Below, piece by piece: positions 49,566-57,693 of a DNA stretch of 64,000 nucleotides. This DNA is from Streptomyces sp. CB01580 (GTDB lineage Bacteria > Actinomycetota > Actinomycetes > Streptomycetales > Streptomycetaceae). Under the pieces are notes generated by a model. It searched no databases and was not told the origin of the DNA. It saw only the letters and a list, made by a program, of their open reading frames with translations. The stretch spans positions 62,001 to 126,000 of the forward strand of contig NZ_LIXJ01000010.1 of NCBI RefSeq assembly GCF_001905795.1, read 5' to 3'. How positions within the stretch are numbered: position 1 is the stretch's first letter; each line of letters starts with the position of its first letter. The translations under genes and the position numbers were made by a program.

Positions 49566-49623
49566 CAGCAATCAGCAACTGTCAAGACTGCTGGATCAGC
49601 AATCATGGGATTCGATCATTGCT
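49566..49623. promoter_or_regulatory. repeated AGCAATCA elements in a divergent promoter region
   Basis: CAGCAATCA occurs at 49566-49574 and 49597-49605, 31 bp apart (three helical turns). An inverted copy follows (AGCAAT 49598-49603 with ATTGCT 49618-49623). The cluster lies in the 256-bp divergent region between the aldehyde dehydrogenase and the APC permease. AsnC/Lrp proteins bind phased repeats, so the regulator at 45878 is the obvious candidate. Confidence 0.5.
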
Positions 49624-49723
49624 TGTTCGTGAGTATTGACAGGCGTTTTTTCGCTCGCTTATAACCAGGGCCCATCGACACTCCTGCCGCGCCGACCGTC
49701 GCGCCCACCGTGAGGGGAACGTC

Positions 49724-51211
49724 ATGCCGTCCCAGCCGAAGACCCCCGCCCCGCCCCCGTCGCCCGCACCTGACCCCTCGGCGTCGTCCGGTTCCTCCGG
49801 GCCGGATCCCACGGCGGGCGGGGCCGCCCCGGCACTGCCGAAGAAGATGAACTGGTTCGACGGGTTCGCGATGTCGCTGACCATGCCCGCCGCGCTCATC
49901 GCCTCGCTCGGTGCCTCCATCGGCGGCCTCGGCGCCTGGGGCGCCATCGCCCTGTGGGCGGTCTCCATGGTGCTCGCGACCGCCACCAACTGGATCTACA
50001 CCGAACTCGCCGCGATGTTCCCCGACTCCTCCGGAGGGATCGCCCACTACGCGACCGAGGGATGGAAGAAGCGGGCCCCCGTGGTCGGCCCGATCGCGAG
50101 CATCGGCTACTGGTTCCCCTGGACGACGGCCCTCGCCGTCTACTCCGGGATCATCGGCTCGTTCGTCCAGGCCCAGTGGTTCCCCGGCCAGGACTGGAGT
50201 GTGGAGTACGGGCCGCTGAAGGTGGACTTCCCCATCGCCGTCGGCCTGCTCGTGATGCTGCTGCTGTTCGGCGCCGCCATGATCGGCCTGCACGTCGCCA
50301 TGTGGGTCGTCTACGTCACCGGCGGCGCGCTGCTGATCCCTCTCGTCGTCTTCATCGTCGTGCCCCTGCTCTCCGGGGACTGGAGCGCACAGGGCCTGCA
50401 CTGGAACCTGCACGGAGCCGCCGGTCTGCGCGAGGCGCTGGTCTGGCTGTACGTGATGGCATGGACGTCGTTCGGTGTGGAGGTGTGCGCGACCTTCGCG
50501 CCGGAGTACAAGGACACCGTCCGCGACACCACCCGCGCCCTGCGCGCCGGGGTGCTGTTCTGCCTCGGCGTCTTCGTCCTGCTGCCCCTGGCCCTGTCCG
50601 GGTACGTCGGCGAGAAGGCCATCGGCGAGGACCCCACGACGTTCTACGTCGGCGCCTTCCAGGACCTGGTGGGCGGGGCTTCCGACCTGATGGTGGTCTT
50701 CCTCGTCGCCTCGCTGCTGCTCATCATGATCACCGGGCTCGCCGACGGCTCCCGGGTGCTGTACGAGATGGGCAGGGCCGGACTCACCGTCAGACAGGTC
50801 GGGGTGCTGAACCGGCGCGGGGTGCCGGCCCGGGCGCTGCTGGTGGCCCTGATCCTGAATATCTTCGTGCTGACGGTGCTTCAGACACCGCTGGCCATCA
50901 TCGTCACCGGCAACCTGGGATACATCCTCGCCCATGTGCTGGCGGTCTCCGGCTTCGCGCTGCTGCGCAAGGACCGCCCCGACGCCGTGCGGCCCATCCG
51001 GCTGCCCGCCTTCTTCGTGCCGCTGGCCTGGGCGCTGGCCGCGTTCCTCACCGTGGTGCTGGTGGTGGGCGCCACCGGCTTCTCCATCACCGGGTACGGC
51101 GGCTACACCGAACTGGGCGTGGCGCTCGCCGTCCTGGTGTTCTCCGTGCTGCTCTGGCTGTACCGGACCAAGGTGCAGGACCGGCGCCCCGAGCAGGACC
51201 CACCGGCCTGA
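49724..51211 (+). CDS. APC-superfamily amino acid/polyamine permease
   Basis: A 495-residue transporter. A Pro/Ser-rich cytoplasmic N-terminus of about 40 residues precedes KKMNWFDGFAMSLTMPAALIASLGASIGGLG in type, the first helix pair of the amino-acid transporter family, and about 12 helices follow. The loop FAPEYKDTVRDTTRALR and GLADGSRVLYEMGRAG are typical of APC antiporters. It is divergent from the oxidase/dehydrogenase unit, implying uptake of putrescine, GABA or a similar amine. The ATG follows GAGGGGA. Confidence 0.88.
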   Translation: MPSQPKTPAPPPSPAPDPSASSGSSGPDPTAGGAAPALPKKMNWFDGFAMSLTMPAALIASLGASIGGLGAWGAIALWAVSMVLATATNWIYTELAAMFPDSSGGIAHYATEGWKKRAPVVGPIASIGYWFPWTTALAVYSGIIGSFVQAQWFPGQDWSVEYGPLKVDFPIAVGLLVMLLLFGAAMIGLHVAMWVVYVTGGALLIPLVVFIVVPLLSGDWSAQGLHWNLHGAAGLREALVWLYVMAWTSFGVEVCATFAPEYKDTVRDTTRALRAGVLFCLGVFVLLPLALSGYVGEKAIGEDPTTFYVGAFQDLVGGASDLMVVFLVASLLLIMITGLADGSRVLYEMGRAGLTVRQVGVLNRRGVPARALLVALILNIFVLTVLQTPLAIIVTGNLGYILAHVLAVSGFALLRKDRPDAVRPIRLPAFFVPLAWALAAFLTVVLVVGATGFSITGYGGYTELGVALAVLVFSVLLWLYRTKVQDRRPEQDPPA

Positions 51212-51341
51212 CGGCGCCGACGCGCACGGCGCGGCACGGCCCGCGCCGTCGCGCGAGCCCGGTCCGATCACGCCATCGCGCACGCCCCGAAGGCGCCGAA
51301 CGAGGCGGAAAGCGCCCCTGTGTGAGCGGCCCGGGGCTACC

Positions 51342-51347
51342 TACGCT
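51342..51347 (+). promoter_or_regulatory. -10 box for a leaderless glycosyltransferase transcript
   Basis: TACGCT stands 6 nt before the ATG at 51354, with no purine-rich ribosome binding site. Confidence 0.4.
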
Positions 51348-51353
51348 CGCACC

Positions 51354-52505
51354 ATGCGTGTTCTCTTCTCCTCGACCCGCGGCTCGGGCCACTTCGGCCC
51401 CCTGATTCCCTTCATCGACGCGTGCACGGCACGGGGCGACGACGTCCTCGTCGTCGCCCCGCCCGGCCTCGAAACGTTATTGGCGTCCCGGCCCCAGCCG
51501 TACCGCATCGGCGCGAACCCCCCGGACGACGAACTGCGGCGGATGATGGACCGGTTGCGCCGCCTGCCCCCGGACGAGGGCGTGTCCTCGATGACCCGTG
51601 AGGTGTTCGGCCGGCTGTACCCCGACGCCCTGCTGCCCGCGCTCGACGAGGCCTGCCGCGAGTGGCGCCCCGATCTCGTGCTGCACGAGACGTACGAGCC
51701 GGCGTCGGTGGTGGCCGCCGAACGCCACGGCGTTCCGCACGCCCGGGTCGCGATCTGCGCCGCCCGGTTCGCGCGGGCGGGCGACCCGATGCTGGACGCC
51801 GCGCTCGACCGCTACGGCCCCGGCCTCGCGGACCGCATCCGGTCCTCCCCGTACCTGACACGGCTGCCGGCCTCCCTCGACCCCTCGCCGTACCCCGTGA
51901 CCCACCGCTACCACGTCCCGGGGCCGCACACCGCGCCGCCGGAGGGGCGGCACCACGGCGAGGAACCGCTGGTCTACCTCACCCTCGGCTCCGAGGTCGG
52001 CGCCCTGCCGACCGCCCCCGACCTGTTCCGGGCGCTGCTCGACGCGATGGACGGACTGCCGGTGCGGGCGCTGCTCACGGTGGGGCGCGGCATCGACCCG
52101 GCGAGCCTCGGACCCCTGCCTCCCGGCGTCCGGGTGGAGAGGTGGGTGCCGCAGGACGACGTCCTCGGCAGCGCCTGTGCCGTCGTCTGCCACGGCGGCT
52201 CGGGCACGGTCTACGGCGCGCTGGCGGCCGGTCTCCCGCTGGTCTGCGTCCCGCTCTTCGCCGACCAGCCGTTCAACGCGGGGCTGGTCGTCGAGGCGGG
52301 CGCCGGGCTCGCCGTCACCCCGGCGAACGGCTCGGCCGGCACGACGGTGACGTTCGGCGGCGACGACGTCTCCCGCATCAGGTCCGCCGTCGAACAGGTG
52401 CTCAAGGACCCGGCGTACCGGACCCGGGCCGAGCAACTGGCCGACGAGACGCGGTCCACGGCCACCTGCGCGCAGCTGCTCGGCCTCCTCGACCCCCGCG
52501 GCTGA
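51354..52505 (+). CDS. MGT-type glycosyltransferase (GT1 family)
   Basis: A 383-residue GT-B enzyme of the macrolide/antibiotic glycosyltransferase group. The N-terminus VLFSSTRGSGHFGPLIPF is the acceptor-domain hallmark (catalytic His in GHF), and the C-terminal nucleotide-sugar motif is VCHGGSGTVYGALAAGLPLVCVPLFADQ in parts, followed by NAGLV. It lacks adjacent sugar or aglycone genes. Such orphan enzymes often glycosylate and inactivate macrolides or act on unknown natural products. Confidence 0.85.
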   Translation: MRVLFSSTRGSGHFGPLIPFIDACTARGDDVLVVAPPGLETLLASRPQPYRIGANPPDDELRRMMDRLRRLPPDEGVSSMTREVFGRLYPDALLPALDEACREWRPDLVLHETYEPASVVAAERHGVPHARVAICAARFARAGDPMLDAALDRYGPGLADRIRSSPYLTRLPASLDPSPYPVTHRYHVPGPHTAPPEGRHHGEEPLVYLTLGSEVGALPTAPDLFRALLDAMDGLPVRALLTVGRGIDPASLGPLPPGVRVERWVPQDDVLGSACAVVCHGGSGTVYGALAAGLPLVCVPLFADQPFNAGLVVEAGAGLAVTPANGSAGTTVTFGGDDVSRIRSAVEQVLKDPAYRTRAEQLADETRSTATCAQLLGLLDPRG

Positions 52506-52613
52506 ACCGCTGCCACCACGGCCCGCGGGCCCCACCGGCCTCCGGCACGTCCGTACGGTGGGGTTCGCGACCCGGGTGCGGTGCGGCGGCGCACCAGCGG
52601 GCATGGGAATGAG

Positions 52614-53834
52614 ATGCCAGCAGTATCCGAGCCCGTGATCAAGCTCGTCCGGCGCACGACCGAGCCCGTCGGGGCGCAGACCCTGCGTTCCACGGCGGCG
52701 TCCGTCATCGCCTATGTCGTGGCGGTGTGGACCCTGCCGCATCCGGCCCCCCTCACCGCACCGCTCACCGCGCTCCTGGTCGTACAGGTCACCCTCTACG
52801 CCACCCTCACCACCGGGATCAGACGGGTGAACTCGGTCGTCGTCGGCGTGGTCATCGCCGGCGTGTTCAGCTCCCTGGTCGGCCTCAGCTGGTGGAGCCT
52901 CGGGCTGACGATCTTCGTCTCGCTGATCATCGGACGACTGGTGCGGGTCGACGAGTTCGTGCCCGAGGTGGCGATCAGCGCGATGCTCGTCCTGGGCGTC
53001 GCACAGGTCGCCTCCACGGCGCTGGACCGGGTGCAGGAGACGCTGATCGGTGCGGGCGTGGGCCTGTTGTTCAACCTGCTCTTCGCCCCGCCGGTATGGG
53101 TGCAGAGCGCGGGCGCCTCCATCGAGAGCCTGGCGACGTCGATGGGGGCGATGTTCCGCGCGATCGGCGAGGACGCCCACGGCCGGCTCCCCGTGGCCCG
53201 GGCGGCCGACCGCCTGCACGAGGCCCGCCGGCTGGACCACGACATCGTCGAGGTGGACGCCTCGCTGCGGCAGGCCGAGGAAGGACTCACGCTCAACCCC
53301 CGTGTCCGGCAGGGACTGCTGTACCGGGTCGTGCTGCGCACCGGTCTGGACACCCTGGAGATCTGCGCCGTGGTGCTGCGGGTGCTGTCCCGCACCCTGA
53401 CCGACCTCGCCAAGGCCCGTACCGAGGAGACGCTGTTCCCCGCCGATGTGGCCGACTCCCTCCGAGAACTGTTCGGGCAGATGGCCGACGCCGTCGAGGC
53501 GTTCGCGGCGCTGATCACCACCCCGCTGGCGGAGAACGCCGAGGCGGCGGAGGACCGGCTGGCCCACGCCCTCGCCGCCGGCCGCACCACCAGGGACCGA
53601 GTGGCGGGGCTGCTCCTGGAGGACGTCCAGGAACACCCCCGCCAGTGGCAGCTGCACGGCGCGCTGCTCGCCGAGGTCGACCGGATCCTGGACGAGCTGG
53701 ACATCGACAAGCGCACCGAACGGCTCGGCAAGGAACTCGACCGGCGCTCGGCGCAAGCGCACGAACGCCACCCCTGGCTGCGCGCGGTGTCCCGCAGACT
53801 GCGGGGCGGAGGCGACGAGTCCGAGCGGCGCTGA
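52614..53834 (+). CDS. FUSC/aromatic-acid-exporter-like membrane protein
   Basis: A 406-residue protein. The N-terminal third holds about five or six hydrophobic helices (TAASVIAYVVAVW, APLTALLVVQVTLYATLTTG, VGVVIAGVFSSLVGLSWWSL, VAISAMLVLGVAQVAS, LIGAGVGLLFNLLFAPPV). Residues 170-400 form a long, charged, probably helical cytoplasmic part rich in Glu and Arg. The LTAPLTALLVVQ sequence with the second half resembles FUSC/ArAE exporters. It begins with ATG at 52614 after GGGAATGAG. The substrate is unknown. Confidence 0.78.
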   Translation: MPAVSEPVIKLVRRTTEPVGAQTLRSTAASVIAYVVAVWTLPHPAPLTAPLTALLVVQVTLYATLTTGIRRVNSVVVGVVIAGVFSSLVGLSWWSLGLTIFVSLIIGRLVRVDEFVPEVAISAMLVLGVAQVASTALDRVQETLIGAGVGLLFNLLFAPPVWVQSAGASIESLATSMGAMFRAIGEDAHGRLPVARAADRLHEARRLDHDIVEVDASLRQAEEGLTLNPRVRQGLLYRVVLRTGLDTLEICAVVLRVLSRTLTDLAKARTEETLFPADVADSLRELFGQMADAVEAFAALITTPLAENAEAAEDRLAHALAAGRTTRDRVAGLLLEDVQEHPRQWQLHGALLAEVDRILDELDIDKRTERLGKELDRRSAQAHERHPWLRAVSRRLRGGGDESERR

Positions 53835-53846
53835 ATCCGGATCCGA

Positions 53847-53870
53847 CCGGATCCGCGGGCCGGGATCCGG
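53847..53870 (+). terminator. hairpin after the FUSC-like gene
   Basis: CCGGATCC and GGATCCGG form an 8-bp perfect stem around an 8-nt loop. A further CCGGATCCG copy lies just upstream (53837-53845), making three GGATCCG units in 35 bp. Located 13 nt after the stop codon. The rest of 53871-54083 shows no gene. Confidence 0.5.
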
Positions 53871-54083
53871 CGCTGTCCCGATCCGGGCGGCACCGGGCGG
53901 GCGCGGAGCCGGACGAAGCGGGGGCCGATGCCGGACCGGTGCGGGGCGGGCGGCGGCTCGCACCGCCGTCGCTCACCCGGACGGTCGGCCGGTTTCACTC
54001 CGCTGCTTCCCGCGTCGCGCCGACCGGGCCGGACCCCGGGAACGCTGGGCTCACGACCCCGCCCCCGACGAAGAGAGACCAGC

Positions 54084-55088
54084 ATGACCGCCTCAACCCC
54101 CACTGCCCCGCGCGCACGGACGGCCGGGCGCCGCGGACGGACCGTCGCCGCGGCCCTGGTCGCGGCCGCCATCGCCGCGCCGGCCGTACCCGCCGCGGCC
54201 GCCGACGGCGCCGATCCGGCGGACGGCAAGCCCACGGTGGTGCTGGTGCACGGGGCGTTCGCCGACGCCTCGGGCTGGAACGGCGTGGCGCAGCGACTGC
54301 GGAGCGACGGCTACCAGGTCGTGGTCCCGGCCAATCCGCTGCGCGGGCTCGCCGGTGACTCCGCACATCTGACCGACGAGCTGAAAGGCGTCCGGGGTCC
54401 CATAGTGCTGGTCGGTCACTCCTACGGCGGTGCGGTGATCAGCAACGCCGCCGCGGGGAACGCGCAGGTGAAGTCGCTGGTGTTCGTGTCCGCGTTCATG
54501 CCGGACAAGGGCGAGTCGCTGAGCGACCTGGGAGCGAGGTTCCCCGGCGGCCGGCTGAACTCGGCCCTGAGACCGAAGCCGTTCAAGAAGGCCGACGGCA
54601 CCGAGGGCACCGATCTGTCCGTCCACCCCGACAGGTTCCGCGAAGTCCTCGCGGCGGACCTGCCGTCGGACACCGCCGCGCGGCTGGCCGCCGCCCAACG
54701 CCCCATCAGCGGGGACGCGTTCACGGACAGGGCGACCGCCGCGGCCTGGCGGACCATCCCGTCCTGGGCGCTCGTCGCCACCGGGGACAAGGCCGTCGTG
54801 CCGGATCTCGCCCGCTTCGAGGCCCGGCGCGCCAAGTCGCACACGGTCGAGGTCGACGCCTCCCACAGCGCGATGATGTCGCGCCCCGACGCCGTCGCCG
54901 ACCTCGTCCGGCAGGCCGCGGGGGGCCGGGCCCCCGACACCTCGGCCCTTGCGTCGATGGGCACCGGCGCCCTGATCCTGGCCGGTCTCGGCGGACTGGC
55001 GGGCGTGGCCGCCCTGATCGGTGTGGGCCTCGTCGCGGCGGCCCGCCGACGCCGCGCCGCCGACGGCGGGCCGGGCCCCGCCCTCTGA
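54084..55088 (+). CDS. cell-surface alpha/beta-hydrolase with C-terminal membrane anchor
   Basis: A 334-residue exported hydrolase. The signal peptide is RRGRTVAAALVAAAIAAPAV to about residue 40. The hydrolase has VVLVHGAFADASGW (oxyanion), GHSYGG as nucleophile elbow, LVATGDKAVV (acid), and DASHSAMMSRP (histidine). This matches the AB hydrolase-6 subgroup that includes EstC-like and methyl-salicylate-type esterases. A C-terminal helix (ALILAGLGGLAGVAALIGVGLVAAA) followed by RRRR would anchor the enzyme in the membrane facing outward, which is unusual for this subgroup. Confidence 0.83.
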   Translation: MTASTPTAPRARTAGRRGRTVAAALVAAAIAAPAVPAAAADGADPADGKPTVVLVHGAFADASGWNGVAQRLRSDGYQVVVPANPLRGLAGDSAHLTDELKGVRGPIVLVGHSYGGAVISNAAAGNAQVKSLVFVSAFMPDKGESLSDLGARFPGGRLNSALRPKPFKKADGTEGTDLSVHPDRFREVLAADLPSDTAARLAAAQRPISGDAFTDRATAAAWRTIPSWALVATGDKAVVPDLARFEARRAKSHTVEVDASHSAMMSRPDAVADLVRQAAGGRAPDTSALASMGTGALILAGLGGLAGVAALIGVGLVAAARRRRAADGGPGPAL

Positions 55089-55101
55089 CCTCCGCCACCT
55101 C

Positions 55102-55575
55102 TCAGGAGCAGGCGCGCACCGCCACGATCCGAGGGCGGCGCGCGCCGTTCGTCGCGTCGACCCGCACCCGCAGGGCCGAGACCGAGCGCGGCGTGAACCG
55201 GTGGACGCGGTGGCGCCTGCGATTGCCCGTCTCCTCGGCCACCCGCTGCCAGGCGCCGTCCGCCCGCACCTCGACGTGGTAGTCCCGTACCAGCTCCGGC
55301 ATGATCTCGAACGGTGTGCGGTGCAGGTGCAGGTTGTTGAGGTACTCGTCGACGTCGTCGTCGAAGACGAGCCGCACCGAACCGAGCACGACGGGGGAGT
55401 CCCAGTCGAGCCGCAGCCAGCCCGGACCCTCGTCCGCCGCGTGCCACAACTGAGGCCCCCCATAAGGACGTTGACAGCCGCCGACGGCCTTCTGCGGCAG
55501 GTAGGCGGCGGTGGTCCCGGATCGGAAGCAGAAGCTGCGCCGGCGCAGCCCGCGCGCCGGCCACTCGGTCACCAA
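55102..55575 (-). pseudogene. truncated C-terminal fragment of a FAD-dependent oxidoreductase (discoidin-like end)
   Basis: The frame encodes a beta-sandwich typical of the C-terminal part of secondary-metabolism and sugar-cluster FAD-dependent oxidoreductases. It contains PYGGPQLWHA, LRLDWDSPVVLGSVRLVFDDD, VDEYLNNLHLHRTPFEIMP and YHVEVRADGAWQRVAE, ending RIVAVRACS. The first ~34 residues (from VTEWPARGLRRRSF) do not fit that family and the FAD domains are missing. It lies right downstream of the heparinase-like gene, in a glycan locus where a full-length oxidoreductase would not be out of place. A free-standing small protein is less likely. Confidence 0.5.
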
Positions 55576-55659
55576 CTGGCGTTCGGTCCCTTCTCGGGTG
55601 GGCGTGACCGCGGACCGGGGCGCGGCCGGACGGGCACGGTTCTTCGGACACGGGCCCGT

Positions 55660-57465
55660 TCACGGCACCAGCCTCGAATCCGAGAGACGCGGTGAGGGCG
55701 GCGCCGCACCGTCGAGCGTCGCCGAGTACAGCGCGGCGTGCTCCTCGCGGGACACCACCGACCGGCCGCCGCACAGCGTGAGCCGGTTGCCGCGCGGAGT
55801 CGTCCAGCGCACCTCGGCGTGGTCACCGGCCGTGGCCACCTCGGGGCCCGGACCCCCGTCGTGCTCCGCGTCGGACGGCACCAGGGACAGCGAACCCGCC
55901 GCGAAGGCGTCGCCGACCGCCGCCCAGTCCAGCTCGGCCGGGGTCGCACTCTCGAAGAGGACGACTTCGAGCCGCGCCCCGTCCGCGCGCGGCACCAGCC
56001 CGACCGTGGGCGTACGACCGCCGAAGGAGCCCCCGGCCAGTCGGAGTTCCAACCGCGCCGTCCCCAGGTCGAGTGCGATGCCGCGCTCCACCTCGATCGC
56101 CTCGGGCACGGGCGGCGCGCCGATCAGGTCCACCACCAGCCGCAGCGACCGGGCCCGGAACCGGTCTCCCGGCCCGATCATGTCGAGGTGGTGGTGCCGG
56201 TCGCCCGCCGGGCAGGCGAAGCCCGCCATCCAGGCCACGTGCGGGCCGCTCTGCACGGTGGACAGGACGCCCGAGGCGAAGTCGAAGTCCTCCGCCCCGT
56301 CGTCCTTCACCAGGTGGACGTGCAGATGCCCGGCGGAGCCGTCCGGCCGCACCCAGTGCCCGAACAGCGCGCGCCGCTGCAGCCAGGTGTCCTGATGGTT
56401 GACGCTGCCCAGCGTGGTGACCGCGTCCAGCCAGGTCGTCCCGGTCTCCGGATGGGCGGATCCGGCGAACAGCTCCCGGTGCTCGTGCTCGCCCTCCAGC
56501 GCCGCCAGCCGGGCCGCCGCCCAGTCGGGCATGCGGTAGTCGACACAGGCGTGCACCCCGATCGACATCTCCCCGCCGACCGGGCCGATCTCCGGTGTGC
56601 CCAGCGCCCCGCGCACCGCCTTCACCAGGAACGGCGGAACGCCGAGATCGTTGCTGTAGCAGCGGGCCATCGGGCCGGAGAGCTGGCGGGTCGGCGGGTG
56701 CCAGCGGGCCAGGAAGTGCAGCCAGAGCCGGTCGTGCAGCCGGTCGTTGAGCTCCAGCACCCGTTCGTCCCGCACGTGCTCCCGGATCAGCGTCAAGGTC
56801 TGCAGCACGACGCCCCAGTAGGACGGGCTGTTGAACTCGGTGAAGCTCCCGGTGGTGTCGATCGCCTCGCACAGCCGCGTCATGCGGTCCTTGCCGTAGG
56901 CGAACAGGGCCTCGTCGTCGAGGAGTTTCCCGGCGGCGAGCGCGACGAAGGTGCCCATCACGGCGACATTGGTGTACGTCATGGGGACGTCCCTGCGGAC
57001 GATCGAGGCCGCCGCGTGCCGCACCGACTCCCGCAGTTCGTCCCGTACGCGTGCCGGCAGGAGGTCGCCGTGCCGGGCGTGGATCAGCAGCAGCTGGATG
57101 CCGAGGAAATCCGCCCAGTTCCAGTCCGGCGGGTCCATCTTTGCCGCCGGCTCCTCGGCGTAATAGCCCCAGATGCCGTAGGTCGGGCTCTCCTCGGACC
57201 GGTCCTGGAGCTCCGCGACCCGCAGGATCGCGGCGTGGGCGCGCTCGTTGTCGCCCGCCGCACCCCGCTCCAGCAGGAGCAGCGCGTACTGCAGGGAGTT
57301 GCGGGTGGGGTGTGCGAGACCACCCTTGATGTGGGTGTGGATGGGGTTGTAGGGGGCTTCGACCTGCAACAGGTTCGCCTCGGGGTCCCAGTGGCGGTCG
57401 CCCCCGGAAAGGGCCGCTCGCAGCAGGGCGCGGTCGTACTCGGCGGCCGACCAGACAGGGTGCAC
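55660..57465 (-). CDS. heparinase II/III-like polysaccharide lyase family protein
   Basis: A 601-residue protein. Residues about 1-330 are helical, with repeated Trp/Tyr-rich motifs suggestive of an alpha/alpha toroid (NPIHTHIKGGL, YGIWGYYAEEP, DWNWADFLGIQLLLI, FTEFNSPSYWGV). The second half is beta-rich (HLHVHLVKDDGAEDFDFASG, DRHHHLDMIGPGD). This is the general layout of heparinase II/III-type lyases, but key residues cannot be assigned. No signal peptide is visible, so an imported oligosaccharide is the likely substrate. The GTG at 57463-57465 is preceded by GGAGG. A LacI-type operator lies upstream. Confidence 0.65.
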   Translation of the reverse strand: MHPVWSAAEYDRALLRAALSGGDRHWDPEANLLQVEAPYNPIHTHIKGGLAHPTRNSLQYALLLLERGAAGDNERAHAAILRVAELQDRSEESPTYGIWGYYAEEPAAKMDPPDWNWADFLGIQLLLIHARHGDLLPARVRDELRESVRHAAASIVRRDVPMTYTNVAVMGTFVALAAGKLLDDEALFAYGKDRMTRLCEAIDTTGSFTEFNSPSYWGVVLQTLTLIREHVRDERVLELNDRLHDRLWLHFLARWHPPTRQLSGPMARCYSNDLGVPPFLVKAVRGALGTPEIGPVGGEMSIGVHACVDYRMPDWAAARLAALEGEHEHRELFAGSAHPETGTTWLDAVTTLGSVNHQDTWLQRRALFGHWVRPDGSAGHLHVHLVKDDGAEDFDFASGVLSTVQSGPHVAWMAGFACPAGDRHHHLDMIGPGDRFRARSLRLVVDLIGAPPVPEAIEVERGIALDLGTARLELRLAGGSFGGRTPTVGLVPRADGARLEVVLFESATPAELDWAAVGDAFAAGSLSLVPSDAEHDGGPGPEVATAGDHAEVRWTTPRGNRLTLCGGRSVVSREEHAALYSATLDGAAPPSPRLSDSRLVP

Positions 57466-57516
57466 GGGATGTCCTCCAGCTCGCGATCGTCCGTCCGACG
57501 ATCTCCGGCAACGCTT

Positions 57517-57532
57517 GGGAAGCGTTTTCCAG
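57517..57532. promoter_or_regulatory. LacI-family operator upstream of the lyase-like gene
   Basis: GGGAAGCGTTTTCCAG is a pseudo-palindrome centred on CG (GGAAxCGxTTTCC type, as bound by CcpA/CebR-like LacI proteins). It is the reverse-strand counterpart of the site at 57644-57659, with 15 of 16 bases identical, and lies 52 bp before the lyase-like start. Confidence 0.7.
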
Positions 57533-57605
57533 AGGCTAAGCCGAGGGTCACCCTCCGGCAAGGGCCGCGTGGAGAAATCGGGGGCGGAAGACCTGTCCTG
57601 ACCCA

Positions 57606-57634
57606 TTGACGCGACGATATCGAGCGGTGCAAGG
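57606..57634 (+). promoter_or_regulatory. promoter for the sugar ABC operon
   Basis: TTGACG (57606-57611) is followed after about 18 nt by CAAGGT (57630-57635). The operator at 57644-57659 would lie just downstream of the start site, a position suited to repression. Confidence 0.4.
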
Positions 57635-57643
57635 TGACCCCGG

Positions 57644-57659
57644 CTGGAAAACGCTTTCC
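57644..57659. promoter_or_regulatory. LacI-family operator upstream of the sugar ABC operon
   Basis: CTGGAAAACGCTTTCC matches the reverse complement of the other operator at 15 of 16 bases. It lies 35 bp before the binding-protein start. The matching pair in one divergent region indicates co-repression of lyase and importer. No lacI gene is in the window. Confidence 0.7.
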
Positions 57660-57693
57660 GGCCAGTTCCGGTCTGTCCTGAATGGAGTCCCCG

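Noticed and set aside
51354..55088. A secondary-metabolite cluster around the MGT-type glycosyltransferase
   Set aside because: No polyketide, peptide synthetase, terpene or sugar-activation gene is nearby; the neighbours are a FUSC-like protein and a hydrolase.
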